Position numbers and translations under genes: made by a program
In this document: piece by piece, positions 1 through 6,188 of the stretch
Layout of the letters: the number at the start of each line of letters is the position of its first letter
Numbering within the stretch: the first letter of the stretch is position 1
Notes under the pieces: generated by a model
The model's database searches: none
What the model was told of the DNA's origin: nothing
Seen by the model: only the letters and a program-made list of their open reading frames with translations
Assembly: GCA_934279105.1 (NCBI GenBank)
Contig: CAKQWR010000081.1
Span: 1-8,970, forward strand
Reading direction: 5' to 3'
Source of the DNA: an uncultured Oribacterium sp.
GTDB taxonomy: Bacteria; Bacillota; Clostridia; Lachnospirales; Lachnospiraceae
Length of the DNA stretch: 8,970 nucleotides

Positions 1-179
1 AAGAGGTTGTGCTCCATCTGGGGCTTGATGTGATCGCTGAAACACTGGAGAACTATGATGAGGCTATCCGGAAAAGCTCGAAGCGATCTGAGAAATGGAG
101 TGTTGTCCGGAAGGATCCGAAGCAGCTGGTCGCTGCTTCATGCTTTGGAAGTTTTATCTGGCAGCATCCTGATACCTAA
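1..179 (+). pseudogene. ISLre2-family (UPF0236-type) transposase, N-terminal remnant, truncated
   Basis: The frame starting at base 3 is open to a TAA at 177-179 and encodes 58 residues; the start lies outside the window. The stretch reads EVVLHLGLDVIAETLENYDE, then a basic helix, then WSVVRKDPKQL. This order matches the N-terminal region of ISLre2/UPF0236 transposases: a helical segment, 'LE..DEAI..S..R...W.VVRKD...L', and then a conserved 'T..G.V.F.RT' strand. That strand is missing here. After about base 135 the sequence turns into unrelated residues (SCFGSFIWQHPDT) and stops, whereas the family is normally several hundred residues long. It is therefore a decayed or deleted insertion sequence and probably inactive. 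The family call rests on pattern recognition; the truncation is seen directly. Confidence 0.6.
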
Positions 180-245
180 AGGCTTTTCAGCATAGTACCT
201 GATCCCGTCAATCAAAATGGTGTTGCGTCTCGCTTTTTTTCTCAT
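138..245 (-). CDS. Possible 35-residue small protein, unrecognised
   Basis: An ATG at 243-245 opens a 35-codon frame that ends with TGA at 138-140. The product is strongly basic at its N-terminus (MRKKARRN), followed by a hydrophobic/aromatic stretch (TILIDGIRYYAEKPLGIRML). It starts just past the apparent breakpoint of the transposase remnant and overlaps that remnant's last codons on the opposite strand. A perfect TTGACA lies at 275-280 on this strand, but the hexamer 17 bases on (TGTGTT) is a poor -10, and there is no convincing ribosome binding site before the ATG. The residue composition looks protein-like. It could be the intact or truncated end of an accessory-element gene, or chance. 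No function is proposed. Confidence 0.2.
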   Translation of the reverse strand: MRKKARRNTILIDGIRYYAEKPLGIRMLPDKTSKA

Positions 246-300
246 TAGATAAACACACCCACTTTTTAGCATTTTGTCAATGAGACTCACTTTTTATTAG

Positions 301-334
301 AAAAAAGAGGAGGATTTCGTGAGAAATCTTCCTC
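301..334 (-). terminator. Rho-independent terminator of tRNA-Arg
   Basis: On the minus strand GAGGAAGATTT (334-324) can pair with AAATCCTCCTC (317-307) around a 6-base loop. This gives an 11-bp stem with one A-C mismatch, followed at once by six T residues (306-301). It begins about a dozen bases after the tRNA 3' end and should terminate that transcript. Confidence 0.85.
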
Positions 335-346
335 GGGAATACCTAG

Positions 347-420
347 CGTCCCTGGGCGGATTCGAACCGCCGGCCTTTCGCTTAGGAGGCGAACGCTCTA
401 TCCTGCTGAGCTACAGAGAC
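347..420 (-). tRNA. tRNA-Arg (anticodon CCT)
   Basis: The minus strand folds into a complete 74-base cloverleaf. The acceptor stem is GTCTCTG/CAGGGAC with one T-G wobble. The D-arm stem is GCTC/GAGC. The anticodon stem is TTCGC/GCGAA around the loop CTCCTAA, so the anticodon is CCT, reading AGG (Arg). The variable loop has five bases, and the T-arm is GGCGG-TTCGAAT-CCGCC. The discriminator base is G and CCA is not encoded, as for many Firmicutes tRNAs, so it would be added after transcription. The gene is a single transcription unit with its own promoter and terminator. It lies between the ylmH end and insertion-sequence debris. Confidence 0.96.
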
Positions 421-446
421 TCACTTTTCATTTTTAAAAGCACTTA

Positions 447-475
447 ATCTTACCATATCCACGAAAGACATTCAA
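447..475 (-). promoter_or_regulatory. Sigma-70-type promoter for tRNA-Arg
   Basis: On the minus strand TTGAAT (475-470) and TAAGAT (452-447) are separated by exactly 17 bases. Each matches four of six positions of the TTGACA/TATAAT consensus. Transcription would start near 440, giving a leader of about 20 bases before the mature tRNA end at 420. Confidence 0.6.
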
Positions 476-534
476 GGATACTACGAATAACCGCCCGGCG
501 CTCCTGTGACTTCCAGCTATGGCCACACCCCTTC

Positions 535-555
535 CTGGGGACGATTTGTCCCCAG
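535..555 (-). other. Perfect 8-bp hairpin just after the ylmH stop codon
   Basis: CTGGGGAC and GTCCCCAG form a perfect 8-bp inverted repeat around a 5-base loop, beginning five bases past the ylmH stop. No T-run follows on either strand, so it is not a standard intrinsic terminator. It may stabilise the 3' end of the message or act with a termination factor. Confidence 0.45.
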
Positions 556-560
556 CTGCT

Positions 561-1364
561 TTACTTATACAGCTTCACGTGCGCATACACGCGGCCTTTT
601 TTCGTGACGTTTCCGCTGCCGATGAAGATGAACTTTCCATGGCCGCGGACAGAGATCCGTTCGTCCGGCTTCAGGGTATAACTCGTATCGGTGACGCTGC
701 GGCCGTCGATAAAGACATTCTCCGCTGTGATCATTTCCTGTGCTTTCGTGCGACTCAGGCGATAGACCATCGCGAGCACGGCGTCGAGGCGTTCGGACGC
801 GACGGAGCCGGACAGCTCTTCCCACTCGGGTTCGAGGGTACAGGCGGATGGCGGTACGACTTCGCAGCTGACCGAGGTATGCTTCACGCGGGTAAATTCG
901 CGAGCGATGATGTCAGCCATGTCGCTGAGCACGAAGACGAAGGCTTCGGCATCCCCGCAGAGGATGTCGCCGATCTGGTCGCGCTCGATGCCCATGTTCA
1001 TGAGCGCGCCGAGATAATCACGATGCGTAAGCGCGTCGGTGAACTTCCGGTTCAGCGGCATCACATGCAGGCAGCGAATGACATCGCCCTGTGCTGGTTC
1101 TTCCGCGAGAAAACTCTCCTCGCTTATGTAATCCGGTAGAAACACGACGACGTTCCGATCGGCATCTGCACGCCCGCCGTAAATGAGGTATGGCGCGCCA
1201 TTCACCGCACGCACGTTGCTGCTGATGCCCTGCTTCCGGAGAATCGCATGAAACTGCGCGAGCTCCGACGCTGCGAGGAAGCAGGTATGCGTGAGGTAAT
1301 TGCTGTTGTAGGCTTTTTCGGAGAGGTCGCGGATGCGGCCCTCGAGAAGAGAATTCTGATCCAT
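561..1364 (-). CDS. ylmH: YlmH family S4-domain RNA-binding protein (ribosome-associated)
   Basis: A 267-residue protein, close to the usual YlmH length of about 260. The N-terminal and middle part (residues 1-185) carries the family signature: PLNRKFTDALTHRDYLGALM at 103-122, followed by the GIERDQIGDIL element at 125-135. The C-terminal S4 RNA-binding domain covers about 190-248, with RLDAVLAMVYRLSRTKAQEM at 192-211 and the ISVRGHGKF turn at 237-245. A basic KKGR tail follows. In Bacillus subtilis YlmH is known as a ribosome-associated factor able to take part in quality control of stalled large subunits. In many Firmicutes the gene sits beside sepF/divIVA, but here it follows hflX, about 160 bases downstream of its stop. 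The start is the ATG at 1362-1364, where the family-like sequence begins; its ribosome binding site (AAAGAAAG) is weak. No clear promoter is visible in 1365-1524. Confidence 0.9.
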   Translation of the reverse strand: MDQNSLLEGRIRDLSEKAYNSNYLTHTCFLAASELAQFHAILRKQGISSNVRAVNGAPYLIYGGRADADRNVVVFLPDYISEESFLAEEPAQGDVIRCLHVMPLNRKFTDALTHRDYLGALMNMGIERDQIGDILCGDAEAFVFVLSDMADIIAREFTRVKHTSVSCEVVPPSACTLEPEWEELSGSVASERLDAVLAMVYRLSRTKAQEMITAENVFIDGRSVTDTSYTLKPDERISVRGHGKFIFIGSGNVTKKGRVYAHVKLYK

Positions 1365-1524
1365 AAGTCTTTCTTTATGTTACTGTATGCGAGGACAATG
1401 CTGTCGGCCGGAAGCATATACCTGCGCGAGATGATTATTTTCTGCGGGAGGCTCCCCGCGTCCAGCGGGTGGATCCTATGCTGCCGTTCAGAAGCATTGC
1501 CCTGTGCATGGGTGGGCACGGCAT

Positions 1525-2808
1525 TTACTGCAGGTAGGTTTTATACCTCTGCAGCATTTCCTGATTGAGGTCGACCGTCATATGGATGCCGTCGTCCTCA
1601 TAGCTTGTCTTATGTACACGGGCACGTTCCTGGAGGTCATGCTCGACCTGACCGGCAGTGTACGGGATGATGAGGTCCATCGTGATGTAACCGGCGAAGA
1701 GCTTCTCTTCGATCTTCTGCAAGAGAAGGTCGAGGCCGATGTTGCCGGCAGCGGAGATGTAGATTTTATCACCGCGATCGATCGGAAGCTCCGAAAGCGG
1801 ATACTTGCGGTCGGCCTTGTTCATGACGTAGAGGACCGGGATAGCGCCGGCACCGAGGTCCTTCAGTGTCCGCGCAGTGACGTCCATATGCATCTGGTAG
1901 TTCGGGTCCGCGCAGTCGATGACCTCTAGTATAAGGTCTGCATTGACCGCCTCCTCGAGCGTCGAGCGGAAAGCGTCGACGAGGTCGTGCGGCAGACTGT
2001 TGATGAAGCCGACGGTATCAGACAGCAGGAAATCGCGATGGTTGCCTGGGGTGATTTTCCGGACGGTGGTGTCGAGGGTCGCGAACAGCATGTCCTTCAC
2101 CATCACCTCTTTTTCTTCATCCGGACAGCACGCCTCGATGAGGTGGTTCATAAGCGTGGACTTGCCGGCGTTCGTGTAGCCGACGAGTGCGACCTGCGGG
2201 ATGCCGGAAGCCTGGCGCTTGCGACGCTGGGTATCGCGGTTCTTCGTAATCTCGCGCAGCTGCTTCCGAAGCTCGGACATATCCTTCTCGATACGACGAC
2301 GATCGAGCTCGATCTGCGTCTCACCGGACCCCTTGTTCGACATGGAACCGCCGGTACCACCCTGACGACTCAGGTTCTGACGGAGGCCGACGAGTCGCGG
2401 AAGCATGTACTGCAGCTTCGCGTAGTCGACCTGAAGCTTCGCTTCCTTCGTGCGGGCACGGTCTGCGAAGATGTTCAGAATCAGATTGGTTCTGTCGATA
2501 ACTTCGACCTCGAGGTCATGTGCGAGGTTCGCGAGCTGTGATGGCGAGAGCTGATTGTTGACCACCACGAGGTCTGCGTCGAGCTCGAAGACGAGGCCCT
2601 TCAGCTCCTGCACTTTTCCGGAACCTATGTAGCAGGCAGAATCCTGCGAGGCGAGGTTCTGCGTGACATCCGCCACGACCTCGAGCCCCTCTGCTTCGGC
2701 GAGACCGGCAAGTTCTTCCATGGAGACCTCGAAGCCGTCGTCGCCACCGAGGCAGACGCCGACCAGAATCGTCTTTCTTCGCTTGATATTTGTATCTGTT
2801 TCGTACAT
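1525..2808 (-). CDS. hflX: GTPase HflX (ribosome-splitting translation factor)
   Basis: A 427-residue HflX GTPase, normal length for the family. The N-terminal HflX domain (about 10-200) includes SACYIGSGKVQEL and the conserved glycine-rich linker GGTGGSMSNKGSGETQIELD (about 150-169), followed by a basic helical stretch. The G domain has G1 GYTNAGKST (210-218), G3 DTVGF (264-268), G4 NKAD (330-333) and G5 SA (352-353). A C-terminal domain ends in YKTYLQ. HflX binds 50S/70S ribosomes and splits stalled or hibernating ones using GTP, in the cytoplasm. The frame stays open to a GTG at 2871, but the ATG at 2806-2808 is chosen because AGGAG lies nine bases upstream and family similarity begins right after it. 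It sits 146 bases downstream of the Lit-like gene with no terminator between them, so co-transcription is possible. Confidence 0.95.
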   Translation of the reverse strand: MYETDTNIKRRKTILVGVCLGGDDGFEVSMEELAGLAEAEGLEVVADVTQNLASQDSACYIGSGKVQELKGLVFELDADLVVVNNQLSPSQLANLAHDLEVEVIDRTNLILNIFADRARTKEAKLQVDYAKLQYMLPRLVGLRQNLSRQGGTGGSMSNKGSGETQIELDRRRIEKDMSELRKQLREITKNRDTQRRKRQASGIPQVALVGYTNAGKSTLMNHLIEACCPDEEKEVMVKDMLFATLDTTVRKITPGNHRDFLLSDTVGFINSLPHDLVDAFRSTLEEAVNADLILEVIDCADPNYQMHMDVTARTLKDLGAGAIPVLYVMNKADRKYPLSELPIDRGDKIYISAAGNIGLDLLLQKIEEKLFAGYITMDLIIPYTAGQVEHDLQERARVHKTSYEDDGIHMTVDLNQEMLQRYKTYLQ

Positions 2809-2954
2809 ATCGTTAAACTCCTGTATATCGGATCGATTTCCTGTTTTTATTTCTTTGTTTCGGCAGCTCACGTTCCTTCCGCACTTCGCAGTTTCGCGCG
2901 GTTATGACATTCGGGCGGACGCCGATCGTCACTCTCCTTGCGCGCTTCGCATTT

Positions 2955-3701
2955 TCATGACTTCCGGACGTGTTTCCAGAGGCCACCCGCAGCGAGGAGC
3001 GGCTGTATCCTCTCGAAGATTGCGACAGCGAGGAGCACCAGCATTGCCCGAACGAAGGTGATTGCGATACGCAGTGCACAGTCAGAGAAAAAGCCTTCCG
3101 GCAGCATATTGATCATGCGACTCTCACGCGGATCAAACATCCAGTTGCCCTGACTGAAAAAGATTTCGTGGAAGACCGTGAATACCTTCGTGAAGTTGAT
3201 GGCGGCGAGGATACCGATGATACCGACGAGCCCGAGGATCAGAAGGCAGGCCCGGATGAAGCCGCGGCTCAGGTAGTGGAGTGCACCACTCAGTCCTGCG
3301 ACGACGATCAGGAAGCCGGCGATGGCGAGACAGGTCAGAATCGCAAGCGCACGGACGACGATGCAGATCACGAAGAGATCCCGGACATCCGCCATATGCG
3401 ACTTCTCGTTCTGATTATAGAACTCCGTCGTTTCGCCGTTGATATTTGTTTCGACGATGAGGTTTTCACGGTCGCCCCGCAGGTACACCATCGTCTGATG
3501 CATGACATCGCAGAGATCGTCCATCGTCATCTCATCACCCATCCAGTACTCCATATCGTCGAGTACATGATACTGCTCGAATTCTTCGCGATAGAAATTC
3601 GGCGTCCAGTAGGTGACCGCCTCGAAGCTCGTGACGAAGGTGATGAAAATTAAAAGCAGGGCAAACACGATGCCCAGAAAACCACGTATATGATGACGCA
3701 T
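2955..3701 (-). CDS. lit: TIGR01906/DUF1461 integral membrane protein, Lit-like lipoprotein N-acyl transferase
   Basis: A 248-residue membrane protein with likely helices at about 7-27, 108-138, 148-170 and 208-230, and a large hydrophilic loop at about 30-105. Two conserved motifs of the TIGR01906 family are visible: SHMADVRDL at 101-109 and HEIFFSQGNWMFDP at 178-191, then LPEGFF. Members of this family in low-GC Firmicutes were identified as Lit, the intramolecular transacylase that moves an acyl chain from the lipid to the N-terminal cysteine of diacyl lipoproteins, giving the lyso form. H102 and H178 fall in these motifs and are the likely catalytic histidines (from memory of the family, not proven here). 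The ATG at 3699-3701 has GGAGG five bases upstream. The leader is about 160 bases, with a candidate extended -10 promoter near 3870. Lit activity is inferred; the family call is firm. Confidence 0.8.
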   Translation of the reverse strand: MRHHIRGFLGIVFALLLIFITFVTSFEAVTYWTPNFYREEFEQYHVLDDMEYWMGDEMTMDDLCDVMHQTMVYLRGDRENLIVETNINGETTEFYNQNEKSHMADVRDLFVICIVVRALAILTCLAIAGFLIVVAGLSGALHYLSRGFIRACLLILGLVGIIGILAAINFTKVFTVFHEIFFSQGNWMFDPRESRMINMLPEGFFSDCALRIAITFVRAMLVLLAVAIFERIQPLLAAGGLWKHVRKS

Positions 3702-3868
3702 ACTTGCCTCCGATAACTATGATCCGGATTTTTACTTTTACATGATTTCCCGGAAGCGGACCCGACGCAGGAAGTCTATTTTTCCTGGAAAATCTGCCTG
3801 ATTTCCGAAAACGATTTGCCCCCGGGAAATCTTGCTTTATCCTGAAGAGTATAAATTCTTCGGGTTCT

Positions 3869-3877
3869 AGTGTAGCA
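3869..3877 (-). promoter_or_regulatory. Candidate extended -10 promoter for the lit-like gene
   Basis: The minus strand reads TGCTACACT, which fits the extended -10 form TGnTATAAT with a four-of-six hexamer. The -35 region is poor, as is usual for extended -10 promoters. It would give a leader of about 160 bases containing an imperfect hairpin (CCCGAAG/CTTCAGG) just after the start site. No other good promoter was found between here and the ATG at 3701. Confidence 0.35.
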
Positions 3878-3949
3878 TGATTTCAGCGACGGTGACAGCA
3901 CAGATATTCGAAGAATTCCCGCACAAAATGGATATTCAAAATGCTACTC

Positions 3950-4045
3950 CTCTGCTTTCTGCCATCGGTGGGCACGATATGAGGTGTGTAGCATCGCACA
4001 GCACCTCGATACTCTGTTTTCTGCCATCAGGGTGCACGATATGAG
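3950..4045. repeat. 34-bp imperfect direct repeat, two copies 62 bp apart
   Basis: The segments at 3950-3983 and 4012-4045 both read CTCTG, then a pyrimidine, TTTCTGCCATC, a short variable part and GCACGATATGAG. They match at 30 of 34 positions. The DNA between them contains an inverted pair, GAGGTG at 3981-3986 and CACCTC at 4003-4008 or adjacent bases, so a hairpin can form between the copies. No coding role is seen. Confidence 0.7.
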
Positions 4046-4080
4046 AATTCGCGTATGGCGTATGGCCTTTGACTATTCGA

Positions 4081-4242
4081 TTTTTTCACAATATGACACA
4101 TCCGGAAGATCTGACATTAGATTTTTCACAATAGGTAGAATATCTCCATTTCGACATTACATTTTTCCGCCTCTCATCGCGATTCAGATGATAGAAACCG
4201 AACTTTTCTCACTATATCGTCCTTGAGACGAATTTGACATTA
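4081..4242 (-). repeat. Left, inverted arm of the degenerate repeat array (about 40-bp units)
   Basis: Read on the minus strand this stretch contains units beginning TAATGTC, whose plus-strand GACATTA copies start at 4113, 4153 and 4236. The spacings are 40 and 83 bases, that is one and two periods. Two units also carry ATTGTGAAAAA, seen on the plus strand as TTTTTCACAATA near 4082 and 4122, 40 bases apart. A weak copy (TTTTCTCACTATAT) lies near 4205, again two periods on. The order of the motifs is the same as in the array to the right but in the opposite orientation. Confidence 0.5.
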
Positions 4243-4257
4243 AGTATTTATAATGTC
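4236..4257. repeat. Palindrome at the centre of the array
   Basis: GACATTA at 4236-4242 and TAATGTC at 4251-4257 form a perfect 7-bp inverted repeat around 8 bases, followed by TTTTT on the plus strand. It marks the point where the repeat units switch orientation. The T-run makes it look like a weak plus-strand terminator, but no gene upstream on that strand would need one. Confidence 0.6.
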
Positions 4258-4669
4258 TTTTTCTACGCTAACGTCCTATTGTGTCAAACCCACATAATCT
4301 TCTAATGCTAGATTTCTGAAATCTTCTGTATTGTGTGAAAGCATAATGCTAGATTCTCACAAACTTTTCTATTGTCAAACTAGCCTAATGTCTTTTTTCA
4401 TAAAAATGTGCTATTGTGTCAAATTTCAAAATATATAATGTCAAATCATTCATATTGCTTCTATTGCGTCAAACCCGCCATCATAATCATCCCACTCACA
4501 GAAAACAGACGCCCGCCATCATAATCATCCCACTCACAGAAAACAGGAGCCCGCCAGCAGAATCATCCACTCACAGAAAACAGACGCCCGCCACCATAAT
4601 CATTCCCTCACAGAAAACAGACACCCGCCACCATAATCATCTCCCTCACAAAAAAGGCGCCCGGAACCA
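4251..4669 (+). repeat. Right arm: tandem array of about ten units, degenerate then sharp
   Basis: Units beginning TAAT (GAAT once) start at 4251, 4303, 4344, 4386, 4436, 4484, 4522, 4560, 4597 and 4634. The spacings fall from 41-52 bp in the older part to 38, 38, 37 and 37 bp in the clean part. The first five carry TATTGTGTCAAA-like motifs at 4277, 4329, 4370, 4412 and 4462. On the minus strand these read TTTGACACAATA and contain a -35-like TTGACA. The last units share CTCACAGAAAACAGACGCCC followed by GCCACCA or GCCATCA. The final unit runs directly into the 5' arm of the terminator at 4656. The whole unit is conserved in the clean part, so this is a minisatellite-like array, not repeats with unique spacers. 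Confidence 0.8.
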
Positions 4670-4703
4670 TTAACACCAATCTATGTTAATGATTTCGGGC
4701 GCC
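4650..4703 (-). terminator. Strong intrinsic terminator of the trigger-factor-like gene
   Basis: On the minus strand a 20-base arm at 4703-4684 (GGCGCCCGAAATCATTAACA) pairs with 4675-4656 around an 8-base loop, with one mismatch and one T-G wobble. Six T residues (4655-4650) follow directly. It begins 14 bases after the stop codon at 4718. The distal arm is continuous with the tandem repeat array: GCGCCCGGAACCATTAACAC resembles the start of each unit, GCGCCCGCCACCATAATCAT. Confidence 0.92.
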
Positions 4704-4717
4704 TGCCTTCATTTTAT

Positions 4718-6031
4718 TTAACCCTGTGCTGCAGTAGTCTCTTCCGTCGCATCTGCGCTGGTCTCTGCCGCTGCTTCCTCACTGGTTTCTGTTTCAGCTG
4801 CTGCGGTCTCATCGCCAGCTACTGCCTCTGTCGTCGCCACGCTGGTCTCTTCGGTCTCTACAACCTTTATCTGAGACTGTACATAATCGAGGACCGCCTT
4901 GTTCACCGCCTCTTCCTTTACAGCATCGCCGCCATACTGCTCGATAAGCTGAATCTTATTGAGCTCCTTTCCGGACAGGCCGCTGAGCTGCTGTGCCAGT
5001 TCATCGATCAGCGTATCGTTTGACTTGATGCCCTGCTCATTTGCAATGGCAGCGACTGCCATTCTCTGCTTTGCATAATCGGTCGCATAGCTGGAGATTT
5101 CCTTCTTGAAATCATCGACACTCATGCCATACATGTTCAGCATATCTGCGAGGCCATAGCCATACTGCTTTCCGGACTGGATTTCCTGTGAAATCACATA
5201 GTCCTCGGCATACTTCTGCATCTCATCCGAAATAGTGAACTCAGACTGATCTACGATCTGCTGAAGAGCATCCATCTGAATCGTGTTGTCATACTGATAG
5301 TCGACCTGTGCCTGCAGAAGCGCCTGCTGCTCGACACGGAAGGAAGCCACATCCGCTGCCTTGGAACCCATATCCTCTGCATGCTCCTTCACCCACGCAT
5401 CGGTGAGCTCCGGCATGGTAGATACCTTATTTACGGTCACATCGAAAACCGCCGGCTTACCAGCGAGGTCTGGGTTGTTTGGATACGAATCCGGGAAGGT
5501 TACATTGACCTCGAGCTTATCGCCCTTCTTCGCACCGATCAGCTGGTCCTCGAAACCATCGATGAAGCTGCCGGAGCCGAGTACGAGATCATAGTTGGTA
5601 CCTGAACCACCGTTAAACGCCTCGCCGTCCATCTTTCCGACGAAGTCAATGTTTACAGTATCGCCATCCTTCGCAGCGTCTTCGGTCTCCGCGAGATAGT
5701 TCTTCCGGAGGTAATCGATCTGCGAATTCACCATGCTCTCATCGACGGTCAGCTTCGGGCTGGTCTCTACGGTGATGCCGCTGATATCACAGAGCGTTAC
5801 CTTACCCATATCGGCGAAATCCGGAAGCTCCGGAACCTCGATGGCCTCCAGCTCCTTGATTTCAGGATCGTCTGCGGTGAGCTGCGAGCTGGTGGCCGTA
5901 TCAGATGCACTTGCATCGGTCGACTCTGCTGCAGCCGTCGTCTCTTCAGCCTTCTTCGATGAGCCGCAGGCAGCGAGCGCCATCACACTTACCGCAACCG
6001 CAGCGGTCAGAATCAGTTTGTTTTTCTTCAT
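4718..6031 (-). CDS. Trigger-factor-like lipoprotein with FKBP-type peptidyl-prolyl isomerase domain
   Basis: A 437-residue predicted lipoprotein. It has a basic N-terminus (MKKNK), a hydrophobic signal and the lipobox LAAC at 19-22, so C22 would be lipidated and the protein anchored outside the membrane. A low-complexity Ala/Glu/Thr/Ser linker follows to about 60. An FKBP-type domain spans about 121-203, with [19 protein letters not shown] and the trigger-factor hallmark [20 protein letters not shown] at 152-171. A helical domain at about 205-392 resembles the trigger factor C-terminal (SurA-like) chaperone domain. An acidic, repetitive tail (EETSAATTAE-like composition) covers 391-437. The ribosome-binding N-terminal domain of true trigger factor, with its FRxGKxP motif, is absent. 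This fits an extracytoplasmic foldase rather than Tig. The start ATG has GAGGAG six bases upstream. It follows the aminopeptidase gene, separated by a structured intergenic element. Confidence 0.88.
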   Translation of the reverse strand: MKKNKLILTAAVAVSVMALAACGSSKKAEETTAAAESTDASASDTATSSQLTADDPEIKELEAIEVPELPDFADMGKVTLCDISGITVETSPKLTVDESMVNSQIDYLRKNYLAETEDAAKDGDTVNIDFVGKMDGEAFNGGSGTNYDLVLGSGSFIDGFEDQLIGAKKGDKLEVNVTFPDSYPNNPDLAGKPAVFDVTVNKVSTMPELTDAWVKEHAEDMGSKAADVASFRVEQQALLQAQVDYQYDNTIQMDALQQIVDQSEFTISDEMQKYAEDYVISQEIQSGKQYGYGLADMLNMYGMSVDDFKKEISSYATDYAKQRMAVAAIANEQGIKSNDTLIDELAQQLSGLSGKELNKIQLIEQYGGDAVKEEAVNKAVLDYVQSQIKVVETEETSVATTEAVAGDETAAAETETSEEAAAETSADATEETTAAQG

Positions 6032-6067
6032 AATTTTCTCCTCAGTTCTATAGTTTATATTACATCA

Positions 6068-6181
6068 CAGCTGGTTAAGGGGCCTGGAAGGCCGGCCACA
6101 AATGCCATACGGAGAGACCGTGCGAAATCAAGCCGGATTCCCTTAGCGGTACGCAGCCCTCTGGGCCCCTGATATGAGCTG
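6068..6181. repeat. Structured intergenic element A (paired with the element at 8671-8752)
   Basis: Outer inverted pairs CAGCT/AGCTG (6068-6072 with 6177-6181) and AGGGGCC/GGCCCCT (6078-6084 with 6164-6170) enclose an inner hairpin ACGG-AGAGA-CCGT. The core at 6096-6149 aligns with 8690-8746. Shared blocks in order are CCAC, ATGC, the inner hairpin, AAATC, AAGCC and CCCTTAGCGG (CCCTAAGCGG in the other copy). The hairpin and the outer stems differ in sequence between copies but still pair. It lies 7 bases after the aminopeptidase stop and 36 before the lipoprotein ATG. It may be a structured RNA or a dispersed palindromic repeat; the transcribed strand is not known. No known riboswitch consensus was recognised. 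Confidence 0.55.
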
Positions 6182-6188
6182 TAAGAAA

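Larger units (their letters stand above)
282..428. repeat. 13-bp direct repeat pair flanking tRNA-Arg and its terminator
   Basis: GAGACTCACTTTT occurs at 282-294 and again at 416-428. With one mismatch the match extends to 17 bp. The right copy overlaps the first five bases (GTCTC) of the tRNA gene and runs into its 5' leader. The left copy lies just beyond the tRNA terminator, next to the transposase debris. The arrangement resembles an attachment-site-like or target duplication left by a past insertion or deletion. Elements that integrate in tRNA genes usually duplicate the 3' end, so this is not a classical att site. Confidence 0.45.
3702..4717. other. Large intergenic region with no convincing gene
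   Basis: About 1 kb separates the Lit-like gene from the stop of the trigger-factor-like gene. The open frames here (for example at 3984-4226 and 4416-4673 on the plus strand) lack ribosome binding sites, and the second is simply the translation of the tandem repeat. The interval holds, from left to right: the Lit-like gene's leader and candidate promoter, including the inverted pair GATTTCC/GGAAATC at 3800-3831; a 34-bp duplication; a two-armed repeat array; and the lipoprotein gene's terminator. The base composition is clearly more AT-rich than in the flanking genes. Confidence 0.75.

Noticed and set aside
636..1139. Long plus-strand open frames opposite ylmH, hflX and the aminopeptidase gene
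   Set aside because: They are antisense to well-supported genes, show no domain similarity and have no ribosome binding sites.
1365..1524. Terminator or promoter between hflX and ylmH
   Set aside because: A GCGGG/CCCGC hairpin is present but has no T-run, and no -35/-10 pair with acceptable spacing was found.
2809..2871. N-terminal extension of HflX from a GTG at 2871
   Set aside because: There is no ribosome binding site at the GTG, whereas the ATG at 2806-2808 has AGGAG nine bases upstream, and the extra residues are not HflX-like.
3984..4226. Plus-strand ORF of 80 codons
   Set aside because: It starts at GTG with no ribosome binding site, spans the 34-bp duplication and the left repeat arm, and has no recognisable motif.
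4474..4659. CRISPR array
   Set aside because: The period (37-38 bp) is about the length of one CRISPR repeat plus no spacer. The whole unit is conserved, there are no unique spacers, and no cas genes are nearby.
4416..4673. Plus-strand ORF of 85 codons rich in His, Pro and Thr
   Set aside because: It is the translation of the tandem repeat, lacks a ribosome binding site and has no protein-like composition outside the repeat.
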